From Roseomonas sp. AR75 (GTDB lineage: Bacteria > Pseudomonadota > Alphaproteobacteria > Acetobacterales > Acetobacteraceae), in assembly GCF_005222815.1 (NCBI RefSeq), contig NZ_STGB01000001.1, positions 558,001-622,000 of the forward strand: DNA of 64,000 nt, read 5' to 3'. Below, piece after piece: positions 38,437 to 47,582 of this stretch. The notes beneath the pieces were generated by a model, which was not told the DNA's origin, did not search any database, and saw only the letters and a list, made by a program, of their open reading frames with translations. Every line of letters starts with the position of its first letter. Position 1 is the stretch's first letter. A program made the position numbers and the translations under genes.

Positions 38437-39416
38437 CAGTGCAGCCGCGGCGCCTTCAGGAAGCTCGCGCGGTCGCTGCTGGTGATCGGCAACTCGAAGC
38501 GCCGCCCGTCGCGCTCGGCCGAGACGGTCACGCGCACGCCGGCCTGCCCGCAGGACCACAGGCTGCGCCACACGCCGGCGAGGTCCGACGCCTCATGCCC
38601 GTCGATGGCCAGGATGCGGTCGCCTGCGCGCAGCCCCGCGCGCTCCGCCGGCCCCTTGCTGGCGAGGGAGGCGATCACGACGCCTTCCTCCTGATCCGCC
38701 GCATAGACCCCGAGCCAGGGCCGCGCCGGCTTGTTCACCCGTCCGTATCGCAGCATGTCGTCCAGGATCGGATGCAGCAGCGCGACGGGGACGCACATGT
38801 TGAGGTCCATGCGCCGTCCGCGCTTGTCGCGGTGCTGCAGCACCAGGGAGCCGATGCCGAGCAGCTTGCCCTCCGGCCCGATCAGCGCCGCCCCGCCCCA
38901 GGAGGGATGCGCGGGCGCGGTGAACAGCGCCTCCTCCAGCAGGTATTCCCAGTAGCCCGCAAACGGCTCGCGCGCGACGATCGAGCAGGCCACCGCGCCC
39001 GCCTCGTCCGGTGCTGCTGCGGCTGCCAGAACGGTCTGCACGCCGGCCTCCGGCACCTCCGTCGGGCCGAGCGGCATCGCAGGCGTTTCCAGCCGGCCGA
39101 GCGCCTGCACCAGGCCGAACCCCGTCTCGAAGTCGGAGGCCAGCGCATGGCCCTGCACCACGCGGCCGCTGGCCGTGGTGATCCAGATGCTCTCGGCCTC
39201 GCTGACGAGGTAGCCGATGGTCAGCACCAGCCCATCCGCGCGGATCACGACGCCGGTGCCCTCGCGCTCCGTGCCCAGCGTGCGGGCCGAGAAGGCATCG
39301 GCCGGCACGCGCGACTTCAGCGCCACTACCGAGCCCAGCGCCGCCGGGAGGTCGTAGTCGTAGTCGGCCGGGTCGGGCCGCAGCTCCTCGGGGATGGTCC
39401 AGTCCTCGTCCGCCAT
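38436..39416 (-). CDS. HtrA/DegP-like protein with PDZ domain, catalytic triad lost
   Basis: The 326 residues follow an HtrA fold without a signal peptide, so it is probably cytoplasmic. The trypsin-like part spans 25-220 and the PDZ domain about 225-315 (PWLGVYA, GPAERAGLRAGDRILAIDGH). At the three catalytic sites, family TNAHVV reads T66-I-G-Y69-L-V, family D-x-x-T-D reads D95-F-E-T-G99, and family GNSGG reads P171-S-W173-G-G. Histidine, aspartate and serine are thus replaced by tyrosine, glycine and tryptophan. It should be a non-proteolytic binding protein (inference). It is coupled to the RibD-like gene. Confidence 0.85.
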   Translation of the reverse strand: MADEDWTIPEELRPDPADYDYDLPAALGSVVALKSRVPADAFSARTLGTEREGTGVVIRADGLVLTIGYLVSEAESIWITTASGRVVQGHALASDFETGFGLVQALGRLETPAMPLGPTEVPEAGVQTVLAAAAAPDEAGAVACSIVAREPFAGYWEYLLEEALFTAPAHPSWGGAALIGPEGKLLGIGSLVLQHRDKRGRRMDLNMCVPVALLHPILDDMLRYGRVNKPARPWLGVYAADQEEGVVIASLASKGPAERAGLRAGDRILAIDGHEASDLAGVWRSLWSCGQAGVRVTVSAERDGRRFELPITSSDRASFLKAPRLH

Positions 39417-39500
39417 CGGGCATCCTGCTTCCAGGACAACAACCTAGCCAAGACCTGCCCCCAGGCGGAAGCGGGGGTGGGGGCTCGCAACCCGGGCGTT

Positions 39501-40643
39501 CTATTCCGGCAGTTCCTCCAGCAGTTCCACCTGCCATTGCAACTCGGCTGGCGACAGGGTCCAGCTTCCTTCGACATTCGCCCGCACCGCCTTGGCACGG
39601 GGCACGCCGAGACTGACCTGCACCTCCTCAGCCAGTTCCGCCGTCCAGCCGGCGCGCCAGCACAAGGCCACGATGGCCCGCGGGCTGCGGAGCGCGAGCG
39701 CCGCCTCGATCCGGCCCGGGGGGTAGCCGGTGGCGGAGGTCAGGACCTCCGCCAAAGCGTCCCGGTCGCCGCTCCTCGCGGCGTCCCGTGCCGCGGCCTC
39801 GCTGGCGGCGGCGGCGGCCAGATGCGCCTCGATCCGCGGCTGCAGGGTTTCCGCCAGGCCCGCCGGCAGGTCGGGCCGCGCGGCAAGCGCCTGCAGCAGA
39901 TGCGCCGCGATGATGGCGCCCAGCGCACGGGCGGCGCCGGGCGGCAGGCGTGGGCGACGCACCAGCGCGGCCTGCCAGGCGGCCTGGCCGGCCGATTGCT
40001 CCGCCAGGCGATCCAGCGTGGCTTCGCGGATCGCCGCGGAGGCATTGCCGAGCAGTGCCGCGATGGCCGGCGCGTCGGCGGTGGCGGCGATCGCTTCGGC
40101 CACCGGCTCCGCCAGCTGCGCGCGGCCGGCGACGATGCGCCGGGTGAAGGCGGCGGGCGGCGCGGCGACAAGCGCCAGCAGGTCCTCGTCGCGCAGCAGC
40201 GGCGACAGGCGCAGCACCGGGGCGGCGACATCCAGTTCGGTGTCCTGCGCCAGGCGCAGGATCAGCGTGCGCGGCGCATCCGGCAGCCCGGCGACCGCCT
40301 CGGAGAGGGCGGCGCGCACCGCCACCGCCGCATCCTCCACCAGCCGGGCCAGGATCGCGCCGGTCATGCGGCCGGGACGGCCCTGCGCCGGGGCATCGAG
40401 GCCGGGCGCGAGACGGCCGATGCGGCGTGCCAGCGCCTCCCGCACATCGGCCTCGGCATCCTCGACCAGCAGCAGGCCGGCCTGGGGCGGCGTCGCGCTG
40501 TTGGCGGCGACGGCGGCACGGACCTGCGGCGCCGGATCGGCGGCGAGCCAGGTCAGCAGTTCCGGTGCCGTCGTGGCATCCGCGGCCAGCGCGGCGCGTT
40601 CCGCGACGCTGCCCTGGCGTTCGCGCAGTGCCGCGTGGCTCAC
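39501..40643 (-). CDS. DUF2336 domain-containing helical-repeat protein
   Basis: The 380-residue alanine-rich protein consists of HEAT-like helical pairs (APQVRAAVAANSATPP, DADVREALARRIGRLAP-type) leading into the DUF2336 region (LLEDA..., GYPPGRIEAALALRSPRAIV, ALCWRAGWTAEL). DUF2336 proteins are common in alphaproteobacteria and often linked with cyclic-di-GMP genes; the biochemical role is unknown. The GTG start at 40643 overlaps the TGA of the diguanylate cyclase by four bases, so the two proteins are made together. Confidence 0.88.
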   Translation of the reverse strand: MSHAALRERQGSVAERAALAADATTAPELLTWLAADPAPQVRAAVAANSATPPQAGLLLVEDAEADVREALARRIGRLAPGLDAPAQGRPGRMTGAILARLVEDAAVAVRAALSEAVAGLPDAPRTLILRLAQDTELDVAAPVLRLSPLLRDEDLLALVAAPPAAFTRRIVAGRAQLAEPVAEAIAATADAPAIAALLGNASAAIREATLDRLAEQSAGQAAWQAALVRRPRLPPGAARALGAIIAAHLLQALAARPDLPAGLAETLQPRIEAHLAAAAASEAAARDAARSGDRDALAEVLTSATGYPPGRIEAALALRSPRAIVALCWRAGWTAELAEEVQVSLGVPRAKAVRANVEGSWTLSPAELQWQVELLEELPE

Positions 40644-41839
40644 GCGGCGCGCCTTTCGCGCTTGCGGCTGTACATGGCGGCGTCGGCGCGGGCGAGCAGC
40701 ACCTCCTCGGTCTCGCCGAGCGCCACTTCCGCCAGGCCGATGCTGGCCGCGACGGCCGCCTCGCCGGCATCAGGGAAGCCTACCAGCGGGCCGGGCACGC
40801 CGAGCGAGCCGCAGCGCGCCTGCGCCATGGCGGGCGTTGCCCCGGGCAGCCAGAGCGCGAATTCGTCGCCGCCGAGCCGCGCCGCCAGTTCGCCCGGCCT
40901 GAGCGCCTCCGACAGCCTTGCGGCCATGGCGCGGATCGCGGCATCGCCGGCGGCATGGCCATGGCGGTCGTTCACGCGCTTCAGCCCGTCCATGTCGAGA
41001 TAGGCCAGGACACCCCTCGGCTGCCGCGCGCGGCCAGCCGCCAGGGCATCGGCGAAGCCGCGGCGGTTGAGCAGGCCGGTCAGCGGATCGGTGCGCGCGG
41101 CGCGCGCGAGTTCCTGCTGCCGTCCGGCCTCCGCATGCAGCCCGGCGAGGGAGGGGGCCAGTGCGAGCAGCAGCTCCGCCTCCTCCCGATCCGGCGGCGG
41201 ATCGCGCCAGATGGCGAGGCGGAGGTCCGGCGCCACGGGCAGGGTGGCATCCGGCGGGCCGGACGGCGCGGTGGAGCCGGGCAGGATGTGCCAGCCCTCC
41301 AGCCCCGCCTCCAGCAGCGCGGCGCCGGAACAGCCGAGCGCCTGACAGATGCCTTCCAGCAGCTTCGCCAGCGCCGGCCCCGCCGCCCCTTCGCGCGCCC
41401 GGCCGCGCTCGGCCAGCACCAGCAGCCGCGCAAGCGCCGTCGTCCGTCGCAGCATCCGCGCGGTCGCGGCATCGCCGCGCTCCTCGGCCGTCACGTCGCG
41501 GGCCACACCGCGCAGGCCGCCGCTCTCCAGGGTGAAGGCGGTGATCTCGAGGCAGGCCTCCGACCCGTCGGCGCGGCGGAACCAGGCGCGGAAGCCGCGG
41601 GGCGGCGCGGCGGGGTCGAAGGGATCGAACACGGCTTCCGGCGCGAGCAACTGGCGCGCGGACTGGCCGAGCAGCGTCTCGGCGGCATGGCCGAGCACCT
41701 CCTCCGGCGCGACGAAGGTCAGGCGGCCCGCCGCATCCGTCTCGAACAGCAGGTCGGCGGCGAGCAGCGCCATGTCGCGCCAGCGGGCGCGGCTTTCGAG
41801 CAGGGCGGCGGAGAGAGGGTCGGCATGGACGGCGTTCAT
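40640..41839 (-). CDS. PAS-GGDEF diguanylate cyclase
   Basis: The 399-residue protein has an N-terminal PAS-like sensory domain ([20 protein letters not shown]), a middle GAF-like stretch (about 130-235) and a GGDEF domain. [18 protein letters not shown] begins the cyclase, [14 protein letters not shown] holds metal ligands, and GGDEF is intact, so it should synthesise cyclic di-GMP. The inhibitory site five residues before GGDEF reads R-P-G-E instead of RxxD, so feedback inhibition is probably weak or absent. No signal or membrane segment is evident. AGGA lies eight bases before ATG 41839; ATG 41848 has no spacing. Confidence 0.9.
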   Translation of the reverse strand: MNAVHADPLSAALLESRARWRDMALLAADLLFETDAAGRLTFVAPEEVLGHAAETLLGQSARQLLAPEAVFDPFDPAAPPRGFRAWFRRADGSEACLEITAFTLESGGLRGVARDVTAEERGDAATARMLRRTTALARLLVLAERGRAREGAAGPALAKLLEGICQALGCSGAALLEAGLEGWHILPGSTAPSGPPDATLPVAPDLRLAIWRDPPPDREEAELLLALAPSLAGLHAEAGRQQELARAARTDPLTGLLNRRGFADALAAGRARQPRGVLAYLDMDGLKRVNDRHGHAAGDAAIRAMAARLSEALRPGELAARLGGDEFALWLPGATPAMAQARCGSLGVPGPLVGFPDAGEAAVAASIGLAEVALGETEEVLLARADAAMYSRKRERRAA

Positions 41840-41976
41840 GCCGCCCATCCTGCGGCACGGCCCTGAACCGGTGGTTGACGCCGGGGCCATGCGCCGCGTT
41901 GACAGCGCATCGCCCCTTCCCCAAACCTCGCGGCGAGCCCCTCCGCTCCCGCCCTTCTGCCAGGATCGCACGCACC

Positions 41977-42813
41977 ATGGACAAGACCGCCCTGCAGGCG
42001 CGCATCGAGGCGCTCTGGGCCCGCCGCGACATGCTGAACGCCCAGACCACCGGCCCGGACCGGGCCTGCGTGGAGGAGGCGCTTGCCATGCTCGATTCCG
42101 GCGGCGCGCGCGTGGCCGAGCCGGACGGGAAGGGCGGCTGGAAGGTGAACCAGTGGCTGAAGCAGGCGGTGCTGATGAGCTTCCGGCTGAACGACAGCAC
42201 CCCGATGGACACCGCCGCGGGCGCCTATGACAAGGTGCCGCTGAAGTTCGAGGGCTGGGGCGAGAACCGCTTCAAGGCTGCGGGCTTCCGTGCCGTGCCG
42301 GGCGCGGTGGTCCGCCGCTCGGCCTATATCGCGCCGAATGTCGTGCTGATGCCGAGCTTCGTGAATGTCGGTGCCTATGTGGATTCCGGCACCATGGTGG
42401 ACACCTGGGCGACGGTCGGGTCCTGCGCGCAGATCGGGAAGAACTGCCACATCTCCGGCGGCGCCGGCATCGGCGGCGTGCTGGAGCCGCTGCAGGCCAA
42501 CCCGGTGGTGATCGAGGATGAGTGCTTCATCGGCGCCCGGTCCGAGGTGGCGGAGGGCGTGATCGTGGAGCGCGGCAGCGTGCTCTCCATGGGTGTCTAT
42601 CTCGGCGCCTCCACCAAGATCGTGGACCGCGCGACGGGCGAGGTGATGTACGGCCGCGTGCCGGCCTATTCCGTGGTGGTGCCCGGCGCGATGCCGGGCA
42701 AGCCGATGCCGGACGGCTCGCCGGGCCCGAGCCTGTACTGCGCCGTGATCGTCAAGCGCGTGGACGAGAAGACCCGCAGCAAGACGAGCATCAACGAGCT
42801 GTTGAGGGATTGA
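41977..42813 (+). CDS. dapD: 2,3,4,5-tetrahydropyridine-2,6-dicarboxylate N-succinyltransferase
   Basis: The 278-residue left-handed beta-helix enzyme succinylates tetrahydrodipicolinate in lysine and meso-diaminopimelate synthesis. [20 protein letters not shown], the hexapeptide repeats ([20 protein letters not shown]), [19 protein letters not shown] and [15 protein letters not shown] are diagnostic. The ATG at 41977 gives the family length. It heads a dapD-dapE pair, showing the succinylase route. Confidence 0.97.
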   Translation: MDKTALQARIEALWARRDMLNAQTTGPDRACVEEALAMLDSGGARVAEPDGKGGWKVNQWLKQAVLMSFRLNDSTPMDTAAGAYDKVPLKFEGWGENRFKAAGFRAVPGAVVRRSAYIAPNVVLMPSFVNVGAYVDSGTMVDTWATVGSCAQIGKNCHISGGAGIGGVLEPLQANPVVIEDECFIGARSEVAEGVIVERGSVLSMGVYLGASTKIVDRATGEVMYGRVPAYSVVVPGAMPGKPMPDGSPGPSLYCAVIVKRVDEKTRSKTSINELLRD

Positions 42814-42937
42814 TGGCCTCAGGCGCCGGCGCGGCCTCCGGCCGCTTGGCTCTTCGCGCCTCAGACATGGCGCGCCGTGCGGCGATGTCGGTCGCCGCGC
42901 GGGGCCGCTTCGCGGCCCAGGCTGGAAGGTGTGACAG

Positions 42938-44077
42938 TTGACCGCCGATCCGGTTCCCATCGCGCAGGCGCTGATCCGCTGTCGCTCCGTCACGCCCGCC
43001 GATGATGGCGCACTGGACGTGGTGCAGCGCTTCCTGGAGCCGCTCGGCTTCGCCTGCACGCGCCTGGTCTTCGGGCCCGACGACTACCGCGTGGACAATC
43101 TGTTCGCCCGCCGCGGCACCGAAGGCCCGCATTTCTGCTACGCAGGGCACACCGATGTGGTGCCGCCGGGCGACGTCGCGGCGTGGCGCGACGATCCCTT
43201 CTCCGCGACGATCCGCGACGGCGTGCTGTATGGCCGCGGCGCCTGCGACATGAAGGGCGGCGTCGCCGCCTTCCTCGCGGGCCTCGCCGACTTCCTCGCG
43301 GCGCATCCGGCGCACAAGGGCTCCGTCTCGCTGCTGATCACGGGCGACGAGGAGGCGCGCAGCGTAGACGGCACCGCCAAGGTCCTGGAATGGATGCAGG
43401 CGAACGGGCAGATCCCCGACATGGCGCTGGTCGGCGAGCCGACCAGTCGCCTGGCGCTCGGTGACACCATCAAGATCGGCCGCCGCGGCAGCCTCAACGC
43501 CTGGGTCACCGTGGACGGCGTCCAGGGCCACAGCGCCTATCCGGCCGGCGCCGACAACCCGATCCATCGCCTCGTTGCCGCGCTCGGGCCGCTGCTCGCC
43601 GCGCCGCTCGACAATGGCAGCGCGCATTTCCCGCCCTCGACGCTGCAGGTGACGGGCTTCGACGTGGGCAACCGCACGAGCAACGTCATTCCCGCCACGG
43701 CGAAGGCGATGCTCAACATCCGGTTCAACGACCATCACAGCAGCGCACAGCTTGTCGAACGGCTGCACGCTGCCTTCCGCGCCAGCGGCGCGCGCTACAC
43801 GCTGCGAACCGAATGCTCCGGCGAGAGTTTCCTGACGGAGCCCGGCCCCTTCGTGGATGGGCTGTCGCGCGCCATCGCGCGGGCGACAGGCGTGACGCCG
43901 AAGCTCGACACGGGCGGTGGCACCTCCGATGCGCGCTTCATCGCGCGCTACTGCCCGGTGGCCGAGTTCGGCGCCGTCGGCGCAACGCCGCACCAGGTGG
44001 ACGAGCGCGCGCCGGTGGAGGAACTTCGGCGGCTGGCGGACACCTATCGCGTGATCCTCGAGGAGTTCCTGATCTGA
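42938..44077 (+). CDS. dapE: Succinyl-diaminopimelate desuccinylase
   Basis: The 379-residue M20 peptidase-fold enzyme removes succinate from N-succinyl-diaminopimelate. Metal ligands appear in CYAGHTDVVPPGD and YGRGACDMKGG, the catalytic glutamate pair in LLITGDEEARSVDGT, and further contacts in GGGTSDARFI. The start is TTG at 42938 with GGAAGGTG upstream, giving TADPVPIAQALIRC. The 124 bases after dapD contain GC-rich inverted repeats (GGGGCCGCTTCGCGGCCC). It is followed closely by a membrane protein. Confidence 0.96.
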   Translation: MTADPVPIAQALIRCRSVTPADDGALDVVQRFLEPLGFACTRLVFGPDDYRVDNLFARRGTEGPHFCYAGHTDVVPPGDVAAWRDDPFSATIRDGVLYGRGACDMKGGVAAFLAGLADFLAAHPAHKGSVSLLITGDEEARSVDGTAKVLEWMQANGQIPDMALVGEPTSRLALGDTIKIGRRGSLNAWVTVDGVQGHSAYPAGADNPIHRLVAALGPLLAAPLDNGSAHFPPSTLQVTGFDVGNRTSNVIPATAKAMLNIRFNDHHSSAQLVERLHAAFRASGARYTLRTECSGESFLTEPGPFVDGLSRAIARATGVTPKLDTGGGTSDARFIARYCPVAEFGAVGATPHQVDERAPVEELRRLADTYRVILEEFLI

Positions 44078-44105
44078 CCGTCGCGCGCCCTGGTCCCCTG
44101 CGGGC

Positions 44106-44699
44106 ATGAGTGGATCGCAGCCACAGCCGCAGATGCGCGCGGTGATCGTCGCGGGCCTGGCCGGCGCCTTCCTGCTCGGCCGCGGCCGCACCGAAGGCCT
44201 GATGCTGATGGAGAGCTCGCCCGAAGGCGCCTGGCGGTCCTTCGTGGCGGCGCTGATCTGCCTGCCCGCCTTCGTCGGGATCCGGTTGATTTCCTGGGCC
44301 GCCTTCGGCCTGCCCGATGGCGGCTTCCTGCGCGGCCTGACGGCGGAACTGACCGGCTATGCCATCGCCTGGACGGCCTTCGCGTTGCTGTCGCTGGCCA
44401 TCGCGCAGTCCTGGGGGCGCACCGCGGAATGGCCACGCTTCATCGCCGCCTGGAACTGGAGCAACGTCGTCCAGTACCTCGTGCTGATGGCGCTGATGCT
44501 GCCCGGTGCGCTCGGCCTGCCGGACAGCATCGCGCAGATCCTGACTTTCGCGGGCCTCGCCTATGCGATCTGGCTGGAGTGGTTCGTCAGCCGCCATGCG
44601 CTCGGCGTGCCCGGCACGCGCGCGGCGATCCTGGTGGGGCTCGACCTGGTGATCGGCCTGTTCCTGGGCGGGCTGATCCGCACGCTGTCGGAGGGATGA
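44106..44699 (+). CDS. Integral membrane protein of unknown function
   Basis: The 197 residues contain about five hydrophobic segments, including VIVAGLAGAFLLG, SFVAALICLPAFVGIRLISW, GYAIAWTAFALLSLAIAQSW, NVVQYLVLMALMLPGALGLP and AAILVGLDLVIGLFLGGLIR. I recognise no family with a known function. It starts 28 bases after dapE, and its TGA overlaps an upstream ATG of the dehydrogenase gene, so it is probably part of the dapE transcript. Confidence 0.75.
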   Translation: MSGSQPQPQMRAVIVAGLAGAFLLGRGRTEGLMLMESSPEGAWRSFVAALICLPAFVGIRLISWAAFGLPDGGFLRGLTAELTGYAIAWTAFALLSLAIAQSWGRTAEWPRFIAAWNWSNVVQYLVLMALMLPGALGLPDSIAQILTFAGLAYAIWLEWFVSRHALGVPGTRAAILVGLDLVIGLFLGGLIRTLSEG

Positions 44700-44704
44700 C
44701 AAGC

Positions 44705-45775
44705 ATGGCCGCACGCCATGGCGCAGCCGCGCTGCTGCGCTTCGCGACCGAGTGCGCCCGCGCCGCGGGTCTGCCGGAGGAGAAGGCGCGCGACCTGGCG
44801 GAGGTGCTGGTCGAGGGCGACCTGATGGGCCACGACACCCACGGCCTCGCGCTGCTGACGCCCTATCTGGACAGTCTGGCCGCTGGCGACATGCGGGCCG
44901 AGGGCGAGCCGGAGGTGGTCTCCGCCACGCCCGTCGCCGAGACGTGGGAGGGGCGCAAGCTGCCCGGCCCCTGGCTGGTGCGCCGCGCCATCGCCGCGGC
45001 GGAGAAGGCGGCGGACATCTTCGGGCTGGGTGCGGTCAGCATCGCGCGCAGCCATCACATCGGCTGCCTCGCCGCCTATGGCCCGCCCGTCGCCGCGCGG
45101 GGCAGGATGCTGCTGCTGATGTGCTCGGACCCGGCCACGGCCTCCGTCGCGCCCTGGGGCGGCACGCGGCGGATCATCACGCCCAATCCCGTCGCGGCGG
45201 CCTGGCCGACGCCGGAGGGGCCGGTGCTGATCGACGTCTCCATGTCCATCACCACGAACGGCATGACCGGCCGCAGGCGCGGGGAAGGCACGCGCTTCCC
45301 CGGCCAGTGGCTGCTGGATGCCGACGGCAACCCGACCGACGATCCGAACGCCTTCTTCACCGAACCCGGCGGCACGCTGCTTCCGCTCGGCGGCGTGGAT
45401 GCCGGGCACAAGGGCTTCGCGCTCGGCCTGCTGGTGGAGGCGCTGACGAGCGGGCTTTCTGGGCATGGAAGGGCGGAGGCGCCGACCGGCTGGGGTGCGA
45501 ATGTCTTCGTGCTGGTGCTGGATCCCGCGAAGTTCGGCGGCGCCGAGCGCTTCCTGGCGGAGAGCGGCTGGATGGCGCGTGCGGTGCATGGCAACCCGCC
45601 GCGCCCCGGCTTCGACGCCGCGCGCCTGCCAGGCGACGGCGCGATGGCGCGGAAGGCGAAGGCGCTGGCGGAGGGCGTGGCGCTGCACCCCTCCATCCCG
45701 CCGGCGCTGGAGAAGCTGGCTGCGCGCTACGGCGTGGCGCTGCCGGATCAGGTCCAGTCCGGCTCGGGATCGTAG
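44705..45775 (+). CDS. Ldh-family (malate/L-sulfolactate/ureidoglycolate-type) NAD(P)-dependent dehydrogenase
   Basis: The 356-residue enzyme has the non-Rossmann Ldh fold: EGDLMGHDTHGLALLTPYL, SIARSHHIGCLAAYGPPVA, ITPNPVAAAWPTPEGPVLID and GGTLLPLGGVDAGHKGFALG. Such enzymes oxidise 2-hydroxy acids. The catalytic histidine is expected in MGHDTHG. The substrate cannot be fixed. The ATG at 44705 has GGAGGG nine bases upstream; ATG 44696 is adjacent to that site and overlaps the previous stop. The last 28 bases overlap the convergent truA gene. Confidence 0.9.
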   Translation: MAARHGAAALLRFATECARAAGLPEEKARDLAEVLVEGDLMGHDTHGLALLTPYLDSLAAGDMRAEGEPEVVSATPVAETWEGRKLPGPWLVRRAIAAAEKAADIFGLGAVSIARSHHIGCLAAYGPPVAARGRMLLLMCSDPATASVAPWGGTRRIITPNPVAAAWPTPEGPVLIDVSMSITTNGMTGRRRGEGTRFPGQWLLDADGNPTDDPNAFFTEPGGTLLPLGGVDAGHKGFALGLLVEALTSGLSGHGRAEAPTGWGANVFVLVLDPAKFGGAERFLAESGWMARAVHGNPPRPGFDAARLPGDGAMARKAKALAEGVALHPSIPPALEKLAARYGVALPDQVQSGSGS

Positions 45776-46509
45776 CGCGCTGCGGTGAAGACCAGGCCGT
45801 CCGGCGGGGCGGTCTGGCCGGCCTTTGCGCGGTCGCGCCCGTCAAGCACCTGCCGCGGCCAGGTGACGGGGCGCTTGCCGGCGCCGACTTCCACAAGCGT
45901 GCCGACGAGATTGCGCACCTGGTGATGCAGGAAGCTGCGCGCTTCGGTGGTGATGACGATCTCCTGCCCAAGGCGGCTCACATCCAGCCGGTCCAGCGTG
46001 CGCAGCGGCGACTTGGCCTGGCAGGACGCCGCGCGGAAAGCAGAGAAATCATGGCGTCCGAGCAGCATCTGCGCGGCGTCGTGCATCGCAGCCGCGTCGA
46101 GGCGGCGCTTCACATGCCAGAGCCGCCCGGCTTCCAGCGCCGGGCGCGCCGGCCGGTTCAGGATGCGGTAGCGATAGGCGCGGCCGGTGCAGGCGAAGCG
46201 CGCCGAAAAGTCCTCGGCGACGCGCGCGGCGGCGAGGGCGACGACGGCGTGCGGAACGGTCCGCGCATTGATCGCCTCCCGCACGCGCTCGGCCGGCAGT
46301 TCGGCGGCGAGCAGCAGGTCCACCACCATCGCTTCCGCATGCACGCCGGCATCGGTGCGGCCGGCGGCGGTGGCGAGCGGGGCTTCGCCCGCATTCAGCG
46401 GCACCGCGGAGTCTTCGACGATCTGCTGCACGGAGAGCCCATCCGGCTGGCGCTGCCAGCCGACGAGACCGGTGCCGCAGAATTCAAGCTTCAGGGCGTA
46501 GCGGGGCAT
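45748..46509 (-). CDS. truA: tRNA pseudouridine(38-40) synthase
   Basis: The 253-residue enzyme makes pseudouridine 38-40 in tRNA anticodon arms. The catalytic aspartate is in AAGRTDAGVHA. YALKLEFCGTGLVGWQRQPD begins the protein and HHQVRNLVGTLVEVG marks the C-terminal domain. GGAGAAAGG precedes the ATG at 46509, part of the palindrome copy between fmt and truA. It is the third gene of def-fmt-truA. The 3' end overlaps the Ldh gene. Confidence 0.96.
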   Translation of the reverse strand: MPRYALKLEFCGTGLVGWQRQPDGLSVQQIVEDSAVPLNAGEAPLATAAGRTDAGVHAEAMVVDLLLAAELPAERVREAINARTVPHAVVALAAARVAEDFSARFACTGRAYRYRILNRPARPALEAGRLWHVKRRLDAAAMHDAAQMLLGRHDFSAFRAASCQAKSPLRTLDRLDVSRLGQEIVITTEARSFLHHQVRNLVGTLVEVGAGKRPVTWPRQVLDGRDRAKAGQTAPPDGLVFTAARYDPEPDWT

Positions 46510-46519
46510 CGTGCCTTTC

Positions 46520-46556
46520 TCCCTCTCCCGCTCTTGCGGGGAGGGCCGGGGTTCGG
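46520..46556. repeat. Palindromic repeat between fmt and truA
   Basis: The reverse strand reads CCCCGGCCCTCCCCGCAAGA then GCGGGAGAGGGAG, nearly identical to the left arm of the copy inside rnr. It supplies the purine-rich region just before truA and may form an mRNA hairpin in the def-fmt-truA transcript. Confidence 0.8.
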
Positions 46557-46567
46557 GTGCGCCGCAG

Positions 46568-47473
46568 CTATAGCAGCACAGTGCCGGCGGGCAGCGGATA
46601 TCCCCTGAGGAACGCCTCGGCGTCCGTTGCCGCGCGCCCGGCGCGCTGCAGGCGCAGCAGGCGCAACGCGCCCTCGCCGCAGGCGATGGTGGGTGCAGCA
46701 TCCAGCACCGTGCCCGGTGCGCCGGAACCGGCGGCCGGCTCCGCAGCGAGCACGCGGATCGTCTCCGCACCATTCTGGAAGAAGCAGCCGGGCCAGGGGG
46801 TGAGCGCACGGATGCGGCGGTCCAGCGCCGCGGCCGGCTGCGTCCAGTCCAGACGCCCATCCTCCTTGGCGATCTTCGGGGCATAGGTCACCCCGTATTC
46901 GGGCTGCGGCACCGGGGGCGGATCCTCCGCCAGCGCGCGCAGGATCAGCCTGGCGCCCAGCGCCGCGAGGGCGTCGTGGATCTCCGGCGTCGTCGCGCGC
47001 GGGCCGATCGGCACCGCTTCCCGCAGCAGCATGGGGCCGGTGTCGAGGCCTTCCTCCATCTGCATGATGGTGATGCCAGTCTCCGCGTCGCCGGCGAGGA
47101 TCGCGGACTGGATCGGCCCTGCGCCGCGCCAGCGCGGCAGCAGCGAGGCGTGGATGTTCAGGCAGCCGCGTCGTGGCGCCTCCAGCATCGGCCTGGGAAG
47201 GATCAGGCCGTAGGCCGCGACCACGGCGACATCCAGGTCCAGCGCGGCAAAGGCGGCGTGCTCGGCTTCGTCGCGTCGCACCCGCGCCGGCGTCCGTACC
47301 GGCAGGCCGAGTTCCATCGCGGCGCGGTGGACAGGGCAGGGGGTGTCCTTCTGACCCCGTCCGGCGGGCCGCGGCGGCTGCGCATAGACTGCCGCGATCT
47401 CATGCCCCGCCGCGTGCAGGGCACGCAGCGCGGGGACGGCGAAGTCGGGGGAGCCCATGAAGGCGAGGCGCAT
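46568..47473 (-). CDS. fmt: Methionyl-tRNA formyltransferase
   Basis: The 301-residue enzyme formylates initiator Met-tRNA. The N-terminal Rossmann domain starts [19 protein letters not shown] and holds the catalytic asparagine/histidine block [20 protein letters not shown] with the aspartate in [10 protein letters not shown]; a C-terminal OB-like domain follows. It starts at 47473 ([10 protein letters not shown] is the family N-terminus). It lies downstream of def, the enzyme that later removes the formyl group. Confidence 0.97.
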   Translation of the reverse strand: MRLAFMGSPDFAVPALRALHAAGHEIAAVYAQPPRPAGRGQKDTPCPVHRAAMELGLPVRTPARVRRDEAEHAAFAALDLDVAVVAAYGLILPRPMLEAPRRGCLNIHASLLPRWRGAGPIQSAILAGDAETGITIMQMEEGLDTGPMLLREAVPIGPRATTPEIHDALAALGARLILRALAEDPPPVPQPEYGVTYAPKIAKEDGRLDWTQPAAALDRRIRALTPWPGCFFQNGAETIRVLAAEPAAGSGAPGTVLDAAPTIACGEGALRLLRLQRAGRAATDAEAFLRGYPLPAGTVLL

Positions 47474-47582
47474 CAGGCGGCCGCCGCAGGCGGCCGAGGC
47501 CGCGAACGCGGACCGCCGCTCGTGCGGCGCAGCCAAGGCCGCGGACGCGGCCGCCCGGCGTCTGAGGGCATTGGAAAGACTC
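47474..47582. other. GC-rich hairpin region between def and fmt
   Basis: The 109 bases contain several overlapping inverted repeats built on GGCCGCG / CGCGGCC (for example GAGGCCGCGAACGCGG and AAGGCCGCGGACGCGGCC). It is not the CCCTCCCCC palindrome type. There is no gene here. Confidence 0.45.

Noticed and set aside
42813-42941. Short reading frame (42 residues) between dapD and dapE, starting in TGATG overlap
   Set aside because: Alanine/arginine-rich text from hairpin DNA, no ribosome site, no recognisable protein; the dapE TTG start overlaps its end.
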